DNA of 64,000 nt from Cyprinodon diabolis (GCA_030533445.1 JARPUW010000308.1:51403-115402); one strand, 5' to 3'; counted from the first letter of the stretch, positions 1-9,400 are shown. Program-made: numbers and translations. Notes: generated from the sequence alone by a model not told the origin.

Positions 1-130
1 GGTCTGATTATACAAAAACCGTAGCAGTTATCAACATACCGTCTTCAGTTTTAAATAGACGAAGGATTTATCTACAAACTGAGCTTCAAACTGTTTTTCT
101 AGGTGAATGTATGCCGACACAGTGAAGTGC
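1..130 (+). repeat. degenerate fifth copy of the ccgaac/aaaaaccgta subrepeat
   Basis: The sequence around 9-30 contains aaaaaccgta, preceded in the array by gcttgaggtctg. This matches in order the gctt...aaaaaccgta heads of R1, R2 and Q. After that head the similarity fades. It contains ctag/gtgaatg at 99-108, which would fit either a splice acceptor or a donor. The match is short and judged by eye. Confidence 0.45.
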
Positions 131-345
131 TGTTTTTTATGCTTTTTTTTTCCTCTCCCCATTCATTTCCTATGGGATTTTTTTGCGACGTTTTCGCTAA
201 TAATTCGCAAACCTTCGGACTAATGAGAAAGTTTTATACAAGCACACATCACCCCATTGGTCCCGACGCGTGTGCCAACTTTGGGCCCGATCCGCCAAAC
301 CGTGCGGGACTAGTTACGTGCCGAAGTTTTGGGTATACGGGAGAA
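131..345 (+). repeat. CpG-rich block of the unit
   Basis: A poly-T tract is followed by cccattcatttcctatggg, whose ends cccat/atggg are complementary. A run of CpGs follows (gcgacg, ttcgct, cccgacgcg, gatccgcc, cgtgcggg, acgtgccg). This motif type is familiar from dispersed fish repeats (recollection, not a search result). Unit-to-unit differences here are mainly C-to-T or G-to-A at CpG. I see no coding or RNA gene signature. Confidence 0.6.
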
Positions 346-346
346 T

Positions 347-365
347 TATAATAATAATAATAATA
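347..365 (+). repeat. AAT microsatellite
   Basis: This is a run of AAT triplets ending at the tacgcgg of the 66-bp monomer. Its length varies between units in 3-bp steps. In units with no 66-bp monomer it is short and joins directly to actag. Confidence 0.9.
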
Positions 366-424
366 CGCGGAATAAATATGTGCAATAGTAGTAGGTGGGC
401 CATGCCTTCGGCATGTGGCCCCCC
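359..424 (+). repeat. 66-bp hairpin minisatellite, unit 1, one copy
   Basis: The monomer runs from aataatacgcgg to a C6 tract. Its core atgccttcggcat is an inverted repeat (atgcc/ggcat, loop ttc), with further complementarity outside it. An aataaa hexamer lies at 371-376. Confidence 0.9.
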
Positions 425-427
425 AAC

Positions 428-466
428 TAGAAAATTTCTAAAGAAATTTTGAGGGGGGCCACCTAC
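428..466 (+). repeat. AT palindrome followed by G tract and inverted copy of the minisatellite flank
   Basis: aaaatttctaaagaaatttt is a perfect inverted repeat (9-bp arms, 2-nt loop). It is followed by a G6 tract and ggccacctact, the reverse complement of the monomer parts agtaggtgg and cccccc without the internal hairpin. A unit with a 66-bp copy can therefore fold as a large foldback around the AT palindrome. The element appears once in every unit. Confidence 0.75.
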
Positions 467-471
467 TGCCC

Positions 472-526
472 GTCTGGGGAACCGGGCCAATACGGCCCTG
501 GCAAGTGACGTCGGGGCTCCCCAGAC
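472..526. repeat. nested inverted repeat (cruciform-like)
   Basis: An outer stem gtctgggga (472-480) pairs with tccccagac (518-526). Inside it, gggcc (484-488) pairs with ggccc (494-498) around loop aatac. In subfamily C a C-to-A change next to the inner arm extends the inner stem to cagggcc/ggccctg. It is present in all 20 units. It may be a remnant of a mobile element terminus or a structured RNA; neither is shown. Confidence 0.7.
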
Positions 527-697
527 CAACTGCTTACGCCTTTGAGGGCTGCTGAGGGAAGGAAAGAGGGCAAGTTCATGGGCAAAGAGAGCTGTGTGCC
601 ACTTGTGCTGAAATCTGGGAAATAGACGTGCACAGCGTATGATGCACAAGGGTAATATGGGTTGTCCATATTGAAACACAGTGGGTAAAGCCCAGTT

Positions 698-854
698 GGC
701 GGGCTTCGCCCGCCTGCTAGGAGCCATCTCAGTGAAGAAAAAAATCACCAATGGCGGGCTCTGCCCGCCTTCTAAGAGCCATTGCAGTGATGAAATCACC
801 AATGGCGGGCTCCGCCCGCCTGCTAAGAGCCATTGCAGTGATGAAATCACCAAT
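698..854 (+). repeat. 51-bp double-hairpin minisatellite, unit 1, 3 copies
   Basis: Copies start at 698 (55 bp), 753 and 804. Each has hairpin I (ggcgggc, 3-nt loop, gcccgcc) and hairpin II (gccattg-ca-gtgat, gaa, atcac-caatggc), which shares its last ggc with the next copy. The monomer therefore carries a CCAAT box (accaatgg) and a GC box (ccgccc). The array has one 51-bp and one 27-bp copy fewer than the standard form. Confidence 0.93.
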
Positions 855-897
855 GGCAATGAGCAATATGCCAGAATGTATGAGTGTGTATAAGGAA

Positions 898-1195
898 GAG
901 GCTTTTATTCTGTAGAGTCCTTGTAGTCTTATTTTGAAAGTCTATCATGAATGTGCATCAAAAGATGGGTCACGCCCAGCAGTGATATAGAATCCATTTC
1001 CAAATGTTAAATCACTGGTTTTCCATGTTATTAGGTGAATAGTTGCTGTATTACAGAGTAAATGGGAGACTTTTATTGTGAAATTTGCTCTGGGTGTGTT
1101 TTGAAAAGGTCACTAGAGTCTAATAAAAACAACCTGGAAGAGTTTGGGTCATAATGTTGAGCCATTTGCATCAATTAATGCATTAGTATAATCTA
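898..1195 (+). repeat. subrepeat S1 (about 298 bp)
   Basis: It starts gaggcttttatt, followed by gtcttattttgaaagtc, ccatgttattagg, a second cttttatt block, tagagtct and gggtcataatgttgagcc. The same order of motifs recurs in S2 and S3. Only S1 carries the octamer ATTTGCAT and the palindrome taatgcatta near its end. No gene is visible. Confidence 0.85.
1164..1171 (+). promoter_or_regulatory. POU octamer ATTTGCAT next to palindrome taatgcatta
   Basis: The consensus octamer lies near the end of S1 and is followed at 1176-1185 by the 10-bp palindrome taatgcatta. The homologous end of S2 has neither. ATTTGCAT is the classic binding site of POU factors; binding here is not shown. Confidence 0.35.
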
Positions 1196-1486
1196 GAGGC
1201 TTTTATTTTGTAGGGTCCCTGGAGTCTTATTTTGAAAGTCCAACAGAGTTGTGTTTATAGAAAATGTTCAGACCCGTCAATGATAGTTGATTACTTTCCA
1301 ATCGTTAAATCACTCTTTTTCCATGTTATTAGGGCAGTAGATGAAGCGGAAATGGGAGGCTTTTATTTTGAAATTTGCTACAGGGTGTGTTTTAAACAGT
1401 CTCCTAGAGTCTATTCTCTAAAACGGGGTTGAGTTTGGGTCATAATGTTGAGCCATATAGGGCAATAAATATATGTAAAAAATATA
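1196..1486 (+). repeat. subrepeat S2 (about 291 bp)
   Basis: It is homologous to S1 along its length. A 66-codon plus-strand frame (1232-1432) is open but begins at TTG and is broken in units 15 and 19. An aataaa hexamer lies at 1464-1469. Confidence 0.85.
1464..1469 (+). terminator. possible polyadenylation hexamer AATAAA
   Basis: aataaa is followed within 45 bp by a T/G-rich stretch (cttttattttgtagg). Other aataaa hexamers lie at 371 and 1122. Their use is unproven, and the hexamer is common in AT-rich DNA. Confidence 0.25.
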
Positions 1487-1662
1487 GAGGCTTTTATTTT
1501 GTAGGGTCCCTGGAGTCTTATTTTGAAAGTCTATCAGTGCTGAGTGGCAAGGGAAGTGTCATGGACAGCAGTCATATAGTATCCATTTCCCAATGTTAAA
1601 TCAGTCCTTTCACCCTCCATTAGATTAATATGTGCTGTTTAAAACAGCAGAGGTAAAATCTG
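1487..1662 (+). repeat. subrepeat S3 (truncated, about 175 bp)
   Basis: It begins like S2 and keeps the homology through ccattagattaatatg. It stops where S1 and S2 continue into gggagacttttatt. A near-perfect palindrome (tgctgttt, a, aaacagca) lies at 1633-1649. Confidence 0.8.
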
Positions 1663-1775
1663 TTTGAAGCTTGGTAACCTTGACAACGCTTAACGAGCCT
1701 CTCACTGACACAGACAACAGCTGCACTCACTATTGGTTTCTTCTTCCCAGGCTTTTTTGTATGGGAAGAACGGCA
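1663..1775 (+). other. linker with splice-acceptor-like tract
   Basis: This non-repeated stretch within the unit ends in a pyrimidine run, tttcttcttcccag, at 1737-1750. That resembles a vertebrate 3' splice site. The tract is the same in every unit I compared. There is no proof of splicing. Confidence 0.4.
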
Positions 1776-2203
1776 CCGAACAAACGACTACTGATCAAAA
1801 ACCGTATGAGTTATTCAAAAAACATTTTCACCATGAGCATCAGCAATCCTTCGACTCCAACTATACCAACTTTGGTGTATGTGTGTCATTCAGAAAAATA
1901 TTTATGACGAGTTGAAAACACATAGTCTGATTCGTTTCTCTCCCATCTTCAGCTCAAAAAGAATAGAGAAAGGCTGAAACTCTCATCGACTTTAGGTTGG
2001 TCTGGACGGTTTTTAAGGAAAAGTATTAATCCTACCGTAATTCCGAAGACATTGTGTGAGTCCAGAGGTTTCAGTCTACAAACTGACCAAAAATGGTGAC
2101 TGTAGCTCCAAATATGTGGCCGTGAGGGCGAGAATAAGATGTTTGATCTTAAAAGAATGGCCGCCTCACACTAAGATTTCAGCAGCTGCACTCTAGCAGG
2201 CTG
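1776..2203 (+). repeat. subrepeat P
   Basis: It runs from ccgaacaaacgac through aaaaaccgtatgag, gtgtatgtgtgtcattc, ggtttttaagg and ccaaaaatggtgactgtag to ctctagcaggctg. It is a diverged direct duplicate of Q about 925 bp downstream. Where Q has ctataaatatg, P has ctccaaatatg. The tail 2204-2245 (ctgcagaagctaac...) is specific to P. Confidence 0.88.
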
Positions 2204-2245
2204 CTGCAGAAGCTAACTGTCAGCTAGCTTCCAGGTGCTTACCCT

Positions 2246-2468
2246 CCGAACAAACGACTGCTGAGCAAAAACCGTAAAAGGTATCTGAAAAATTCTTTCA
2301 GTGAAAGCAACATCTATCCTTTGTCTCAGACTGGGGTAACCTTCATGTCTGTAGGTCTTTCACAACCCAAAACGAAGCACAAACAAAATGGTTGGCCCAC
2401 CTGCTCCTCCCTTTGTTTGAACTGCAGGACCTCACTCTCACTCACCTTTTAGCTGCTAAAGCACCCCT
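2246..2468 (+). repeat. subrepeat R1 (223 bp)
   Basis: It shares the ccgaacaaacgactgctgag and aaaaaccgta head with P and Q, then diverges (ggtatctgaaaaatt). The frame that is open in P and Q has stops here. Confidence 0.85.
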
Positions 2469-2700
2469 CCGAACAAACGACTGCTGAGTAAAAACCGTAA
2501 AAGGTATCTGAAAAATTATTTTTATCTAAGCGACAGCTATATCTTGTCTTCAATTGGAGTAACTTTCATGGCTGTAGGTCATCTACAACCTGAATGGGAA
2601 GAGAAAGAAAAAGAAAAAACGTTTTGTCACACCTGATCTTCTAATTGAGCTAGCTGCAGCAGGACACTCTCCCCCAGCTTTCAGCTGCTTAAAATGTCCT
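2469..2700 (+). repeat. subrepeat R2 (232 bp)
   Basis: It is a sister of R1 with the same head and gtatctgaaaaatt. It includes a 24-nt all-purine run at 2596-2619. The segment after that run is where unit 1 and unit 19 share variants not seen elsewhere. Confidence 0.85.
2596..2619 (+). repeat. polypurine tract
   Basis: This is an uninterrupted 24-nt G/A run (gggaagagaaag then A-rich) on the + strand, retained in every unit I inspected. It could be simple-sequence drift or a triplex-prone site. Confidence 0.6.
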
Positions 2701-3133
2701 CCGAACAAACGACTGCTGAGCAAAAACCGTATGAGTTATTCAAAATATTTTTTCACCGTGAGCGTCAGCCATCCTTCGACTCCAACTATGCCAACTTTGG
2801 TGTATGTGTGTCATTCAGAAAAATATTTATGACGAGTTTAAAACACATAGTCTGATTCGTTTTTCTCCCCTCTTCTGCTCCAAAACCAATGAAAAACGGC
2901 TCTGATTTTCATCGACTTTAGGTCGGTCTGGAGGGTTTTTAAGGAAAAGTATTAATCCTACCGTAATTCCGAAGATATTGTGTGGGTCCAGAGATTTCAG
3001 TCTACAAACTGACCAAAAATGGTGACTCTAGCTATAAATATGTGGCCGTGAGGGCGAGTTTAAAATGTTTTTTTGTGTTTAAAAAACGCCTGCCTCACAC
3101 TCTAGCTTTTCAGTTGCTCCACTCTAGCAGGCT
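2701..3133 (+). repeat. subrepeat Q
   Basis: It is the duplicate of P, with matching motifs in the same order up to ctctagcaggctg. It carries the TATA-like sequence. A 78-codon frame spans it in about half of the units and starts at GTG, with an internal ATG; a single G/T site (gtcggattcg or gtctgattcg) decides whether the frame extends. Confidence 0.88.
3033..3040 (+). promoter_or_regulatory. TATA-box-like motif TATAAATA in Q
   Basis: The octamer lies in gctataaatatgtgg and is identical in all 19 Q copies: 3033, 6273, 9444, 12615, 15918, 19404, 22572, 25810, 28978, 32149, 35741, 38883, 41922, 45090, 48396, 51565, 54776, 57942 and 61383. The paralogous position in P lacks it. A promoter role is inferred; the region is AT-rich and such motifs occur by chance. 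Confidence 0.35.
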
Positions 3134-3520
3134 GGATTTTGCTAAAACTTTGTGGCGCTTGAGGTCTGATTATACAAAAACCGTAGCAGTTATCAACATA
3201 CCGTCTTCAGTTTTAAATAGACGAAGGATTTATCTACAAACTGAGCTTCAAACTGTTTTTCTAGGTGAATGTATGCCGACACAGTGAAGTGCTGTTTTTT
3301 ATGCTTTTTTTTTCCTCTCCCCATTCATTTCCTATGGGATTTTTTTGCGACGTTTTCGCTAATAATTCGCAAACCTTCGGACTAATGAGAAAGTTTTATA
3401 CAAGCACACATCACCCCATTGGTCCCGACGCGTGTGCCAACTTTGGGCCCGATCCGCCAAACCGTGCGGGACTAGTTACGTGCCGAAGTTTTGGGTATAC
3501 GGGAGAATTATAATAATAAT

Positions 3521-3586
3521 AATAATACGCGGAATAAATATGTGCAATAGTAGTAGGTGGGCCATGCCTTCGGCATGTGGCCCCCC
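3521..3586 (+). repeat. 66-bp hairpin minisatellite, unit 2, one copy
   Basis: A single copy, with the same AAT lead-in as unit 1. Confidence 0.9.
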
Positions 3587-3859
3587 AACTAGAAAATTTC
3601 TAAAGAAATTTTGAGGGGGGCCACCTACTGCCCGTCTGGGGAACCGGGCCAATACGGCCCTGGCAAGTGACTTCGGGGCTCCCCAGACCAACTGCTTACG
3701 CCTTTGAGGGCTGCTGAGGGAAGGAAAGAGGGCAAGTTTATGGGCAAAGAGAGCTGTGTGCCACTTGTGCTGAAATCTGGGAAATAGACGTGCACAGCGT
3801 ATGATGCACAAGGGTAATATGGGTTGTCCATATTGAAACACAGTGGGTAAAGCCCAGTT

Positions 3860-4094
3860 TGCGGGCTTCGCCCGCCTTCTGGGATCCATCTCAGTGAAGA
3901 AAAAAATCACCAATGGCGGGCTCTGCCCGCCTTCTAAGAGCCATTGCAGTGATGAAATCACCAATGGCGGGCTCCGCCCGCCTGCTAAGAGCCATTGCAG
4001 TGATGTAATCACCTTTGGCGGGCTCCGCCCGCCTGTTACCATTGGCGGGCTCCGCCCGCCTTCTAAGAGCCATTGCAGTGATGAAATCACCAAT
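3860..4094 (+). repeat. 51-bp double-hairpin minisatellite, unit 2, standard 5-hairpin form
   Basis: Copies start at 3860, 3915, 3966, 4017 and 4044, with lengths 55, 51, 51, 27 and 51 bp. The 27-bp copy lacks the left arm of hairpin II. Confidence 0.93.
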
Positions 4095-6402
4095 GGCAAT
4101 GAGCAATATGCCAGAATGTATAAGTGTGTATAAGGAAGAGGCTTTTATTCTGTAGAGTCCTTGTAGTCTTATTTTGAAAGTCTATCATGAATGTGCATCA
4201 AAAGATGGGTCACGCCCAGCAGTGATATAGAATCCATTTCCAAATGTGAAATCACTGGTTTTCCATGTTATTAGGTGAATAGTTGCTGTATTACAGAGTA
4301 AATGGGAGACTTTTATTGTGAAATTTGCTCTGGGTGTGTTTTGAAAAGGTCACTAGAGTCTAATAAAAACAACCTGGAAGAGTTTGGGTCATAATGTTGA
4401 GCCATTTGCATCAATTAATGCATTAGTATAATCTAGAGGCTTTTATTTTGTAGGGTCCCTGGAGTCTTATTTTGAAAGTCCAACAGAGTTGTGTTTATAG
4501 AAAATGTTCAGACCCGTCAATGATAGTTGATTACTTTCCAATCGTTAAATCACTCTTTTTCCATGTTATTAGGGCAGTAGATGAAGCGGAAATGGGAGGC
4601 TTTTATTTTGAAATTTGCTATAGGGTGTGTTTTAAACAGTCTCCTAGAGTCTATTCTCTAAAACGGGGTTGAGTTTGGGTCATAATGTTGAGCCATATAG
4701 GGCAATAAATATATGTAAAAAATATAGAGGCTTTTATTTTGTAGGGTCCCTGGAGTCTTATTTTGAAAGTCTATCAGTGCTGAGTGGCAAGGGAAGTGTC
4801 ATGGACAGCAGTCATATAGTATCCATTTCCCAATGTTAAATCAGTCCTTTCACCCTCCATTAGATTAATATGTGCTGTTTAAAACAGCAGAGGTAAAATC
4901 TGTTTGAAGCTTGGTAACCTTGACAACGCTTAACGAGCCTCTCACTGACACAGACAACAGCTGCACTCACTATTGGTTTCTTCTTCCCAGGCTTTTTTGT
5001 ATGGGAAGAACGGCACCGAACAAACGACTACTGATCAAAAACCGTATGAGTTATTCAAAAAACATTTTCACCATGAGCATCAGCAATCCTTCGACTCCAA
5101 CTATACCAACTTTGGTGTATGTATGTCATTCAGAAAAATATTTATGACGAGTTGAAAACACATAGTCTGATTCGTTTCTCTCCCATCTTCAGCTCAAAAA
5201 GAATAGAGAAAGGCTGAAACTCTCATCGACTTTAGGTTGGTCTGGAGGGTTTTTAAGGAAAAGTATTAATCCTACCGTAATTCCGAAGACATTGTGTGAG
5301 TCCAGAGGTTTCAGTCTACAAACTGACCAAAAATGGTGACTGTAGCTCCAAATATGTGGCCGTGAGGGCGAGAATAAGATGTTTGATCTGAAAAAAATGG
5401 CCGCCTCACACTAAGATTTCAGCAGCTGCACTCTAGCAGGCTGCTGCAGAAGCTAACTGTCAGCTAGCTTCCAGGTGCTTACCCTCCGAACAAACGACTG
5501 CTGAGCAAAAACCGTAAAAGATATCTGAAAAATTCTTTCAGTGAAAGCAACATCTATCCTTTGTCTCAGACTGGGGTAACCTTCATGTCTGTAGGTCTTT
5601 CACAACCCAAAACGAAGCACAAACAAAATGGTTGGCCCACCTGCTCCTCCCTTTCTTTTAACTGCAGGACCTCACTCTCACTCACCTTTTAGCTGCTAAA
5701 GCACCCCTCCGAACAAACGACTGCTGAGTAAAAACCGTAAAAGGTATCTGAAAAATTCTTTTTATCTAAGCGACAGCTATATCTTGTCTTCGATTGGAGT
5801 AACTTTCATGGCTGTAGGTCATCTACAACCTGAATGGGAAGAGAAAGAAAAAGAAAAAACGTTTCATCACACCTAAGCTTCTAATTGAGCTAGCTGCAGC
5901 AGGTCACTGTCACTCAGCTTTCAGGTGCTTAAAATGTCCTCCGAACAAACGACTGCTGAGCAAAAACCGTATGAGTTATTCAAAAAATTTTTTCACCGTG
6001 AGCGTCAGTCATCCTTCGACTCCAACTATGCCAACTTTGGTGTATGTGTGTCATTCAGAAAAATATTTATGACGAGTTTAAAACACATAGTCTGATTCGT
6101 TTTTCTCCCCTCTTCTGCTCCAAAACCAATGAAAAACAGCTCTGATTTTCATCGACTTTAGGTCGGTCTGGAGGGTTTTTAAGGAAAAGTATTAATCCTA
6201 CCGTAATTCCGAAGATATTGTGTGGGTCCAGAGATTTCAGTCTACAAACTGACCAAAAATGGTGACTCTAGCTATAAATATGTGGCCGTGAGGGCGAGTT
6301 TAAAATGTTTTTTTGTGTTTAAAAAACGCCTGCCTCACACTCTAGCTTTTCAGTTGCTCCACTCTAGCAGGCTGGATTTTGCTAAAACTTTGTGGCGCTT
6401 GA

Positions 6403-9400
6403 GGTCTGATTATACAAAAACCGTAGCAGTTATCAACATACCGTCTTCAGTTTTAAATAGACGAAGGATTTATCTACAAACTGAGCTTCAAACTGTTTTT
6501 CTAGGTGAATGTATGGCGACACAGTGAAGTGCTGTTTTTTATGCTTTTTTTTTCCTCTCCCCATTCATTTCCTATGGGATTTTTTTGCGACGTTTTCGCT
6601 AATAATTCGCAAACCTTCGGACTAATGAGAAAGTTTTATACAAGCACACATCACCCCATTGGTCCCGACGCGTGTGCCAACTTTGGGCCCGATCCGCCAA
6701 ACCATGCGGGACTAGTTACGCGCCGAAGTTTTGGGTATACGGGAGAATTATAATAATAACTAGAAAATTTCTAAAGAAATTTTGAGGGGGGCCACCTACT
6801 GCCCGTCTGGGGAACCGGGCCAATACGGCCCTGGCAAGTGACGTCGGGGCTCCCCAGACCAACTGCTTACGCCTTTGAGGGCTGCTGAGGGAAGGAAAGA
6901 GGGCAAGTTCATGGGCAAAGAGAGCTGTGTGCCACTTGTGCTGAAATCTGGGAAATAGACGTGCACAGAGTATGATGCACAAGGGTAATATGGGTTGTCC
7001 ATATTGAAACACAGTGGGTAAAGCCCAGTTGGCGGGCTTCGCCCGCCTGCTAGGAGCCATCTCAGTGAAGAAAAAAATCACCAATGGCGGGCTCTGCCCG
7101 CCTTCTAAGAGCCATTGCAGTGATGAAATCACCAATGGCGGGCTCCGCCCGCCTGCTAAGAGCCATTGCAGTGATGTAATCACCTTTGGCGGGCTCCGCC
7201 CGCCTGTTACCATTGGCGGGCTCCGCCCGCCTTCTAAGAGCCATTGCAGTGATGAAATCACCAATGGCAATGAGCAATATGCCAGAATGTATGAGTGTGT
7301 ATAAGGAAGAGGCTTTTATTCTGTAGAGTCCTTGTAGTCTTATTTTGAAAGTCTATCATGAATGTGCATCAAAAGATGGGTCACGCCCAGCAGTGATATA
7401 GAATCCATTTCCAAATGTTAAATCACTGGTTTTCCATGTTATTAGGTGAATAGTTGCTGTATTACAGAGTAAATGGGAGACTTTTATTGTGAAATTTGCT
7501 CTGGGGTGTGTTTTGAAAAGGTCACTAGAGTCTAATAAAAACAACCTGGAAGAGTTTGGGTCATAATGTTGAGCCATTTGCATCAATTAATGCATTACTA
7601 TAATCTAGAGGCTTTTATTTTGTAGGGTCCCTGGAGTCTTATTTTGAAAGTCCAACAGAGTTGTGTTTATAGAAAATGTTCAGACCCGTCAATGATAGTT
7701 GATTACTTTCCAATCGTTAAATCACTCTTTTTCCATGTTATTAGGGCAGTAGATGAAGCGGAAATGGGAGGCTTTTATTTTGAAATTTGCTATAGGGTGT
7801 GTTTTAAACAGTCTCCTAGAGTCTATTCTCTAAAACGGGGTTGAGTTTGGGTCATAATGTTGAGCCATATAGAGCAATAAATATATGTAAAAAATATAGA
7901 GGCTTTTATTTTGTAGGGTCCCTGGAGTCTTATTTTGAAAGTCTATCAGTGCTGAGTGGCAAGGGAAGTGTCATGTACAGCAGTCATATAGTATCCATTT
8001 CCCAATGTTAAATCAGTCCTTTCACCCTCCATTAGATTAATATGTGCTGTTTAAAACAGCAGAGGTAAAATCTGTTTGAAGCTTGGTAACCTTGACAACG
8101 CTTAACGAGCCTCTCACTGACACAGACAACAGCTGCACTCACTATTGGTTTCTTCTTCCCAGGCTTTTTTGTATGGGAAGAACGGCACCGAACAAACGAC
8201 TACTGATCAAAAACCGTATGAGTTATTCAAAAAACATTTTCACCATGAGCATCAGCAATCCTTCGACTCCAACTATACCAACTTTGGTGTATGTGTGTCA
8301 TTCAGAAAAATATTTATGACGAGTTGAAAACACATAGTCTGATTCGTTTTTCTCCCATCTTCAGCTCAAAAAGAATGGAGAAAGGCTGAAACTCTCATCC
8401 ACTTTAGGTTGGTCTGGAGGGTTTTTAAGGCAAAGTATTAATCCTACCGTAATTCCGAAGACATTGTGTGAGTCCAGAGGTTTCAGTCTACAAACTGACC
8501 AAAAATGGTGACTGTAGCTCCAAATATGTGGCCGTGAGGGCGAGAATAAGATGTTTGATCTTAAAAAATGGCCGCCTCACACTAAGATTTCAGCAGCTGC
8601 ACTCTAGCAGGCTGCTGCAGAAGCTAACTGTCAGCTAGCTTCCAGGTGCTTACCCTCCGAACAAACGACTGCTGAGCAAAAACCGTAAAAGATATCTGAA
8701 AAATTCTTTCAGTGAAAGCAACATCTATCCTTTGTCTCAGACTGGGGTAACCTTCATGTCTGTAGGTCTTTCACAACCCAAAACGAAGCACAAACAAAAT
8801 GGTTGGCCCACCTGCTCCTCCCTTTGTTTGAACTGCAGGACCTCACTCTCACTCACCTTTTAGCTGCTAAAGCACCCCTCCGAACAAACGACTGCTGAGT
8901 AAAAACCGTAAAAGGTATCTGAAAAATTCTTTTTATCTAAGCGACAGCTATATCTTGTCTTCAATTGGAGTAACTTTCATGGCTGTAGGTCATCTACAAA
9001 CTGAATGGGAAGAGAAAGAAAAAGAAAAAACGTTTCATCACACCTAAGCTTCTAATTGAGCTAGCTGCAGCAGGTCACTGTCACTCAGCTTTCAGGTGCT
9101 TAAAATGTCCTCCGAACAAACGACTGCTGAGCAAAAACCGTATGAGTTATTCAAAAAATTTTTTCACCGTGAGCGTCAGTCATCCTTCGACTCCAACTAT
9201 GCCAACTTTGGTGTATGTGTGTCATTCAGAAAAATATTTATGACGAGTTTAAAACACATAGTCGGATTCGTTTTTCTCCCCTCTTCTGCTCCAAAACCAA
9301 TGAAAAACGGCTCTGATTTTCATCGACTTTAGGTCGGTCTGGAGGGTTTTTAAGGAAAAGTATTAATCCTACCGTAATTCCGAAGATATTGTGTGGGTCC

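Larger units (their letters stand above)
1..3162 (+). repeat. macrosatellite unit 1 (subfamily B1)
   Basis: This unit has one 66-bp monomer and only three GC hairpins in the 51-bp array. It lacks one 51-bp and one 27-bp copy relative to unit 2, which exactly gives the 78-bp length difference. Variants in the R2/Q region around 2625-2780 (a changed stretch before the last ccgaac motif, and an interrupted A run in Q) are shared only with unit 19. A ggacgg variant near 2009 appears private. Confidence 0.97.
3163..6402 (+). repeat. macrosatellite unit 2 (subfamily B2)
   Basis: It carries one 66-bp monomer and the standard five GC hairpins. The first hairpin is followed by a cttctgggatcc variant shared only with unit 20. 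The variant gtataagtg near 4120 and an aacagctctg variant near 6135 are shared with units 7 and 10. A gacttc variant near 3670 replaces the usual gacgtc. Confidence 0.97.

Noticed and set aside
131..345. LTR or retrotransposon body in the unit
   Set aside because: No paired long terminal repeats, primer-binding site or reverse transcriptase frame is visible; the polypurine tract in R2 is isolated.
103..351. 82-codon frame near the unit start as a small membrane or secreted protein
   Set aside because: It starts at GTG, lies in the poly-T and CpG block, and its variants are CpG transitions irrespective of codon position. No domain is recognised.
463..669. 68-codon minus-strand frame starting at a true ATG
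   Set aside because: It overlaps the nested inverted repeat and the longer minus-strand frame in another phase. There is no recognisable domain, and type C units do not keep it.
698..854. CRISPR-like direct repeats (51-bp and 66-bp series)
   Set aside because: The repeats abut each other with no unique spacers, there is no leader or cas gene, and the context is a eukaryotic satellite.
2982..3287. Recurrent 101-codon plus-strand frame as a gene in every unit
   Set aside because: It starts at GTG, has no ATG in a plausible position, spans the P/Q-type repeat and its degenerate tail, and its conservation is no higher than that of the surrounding non-coding DNA.
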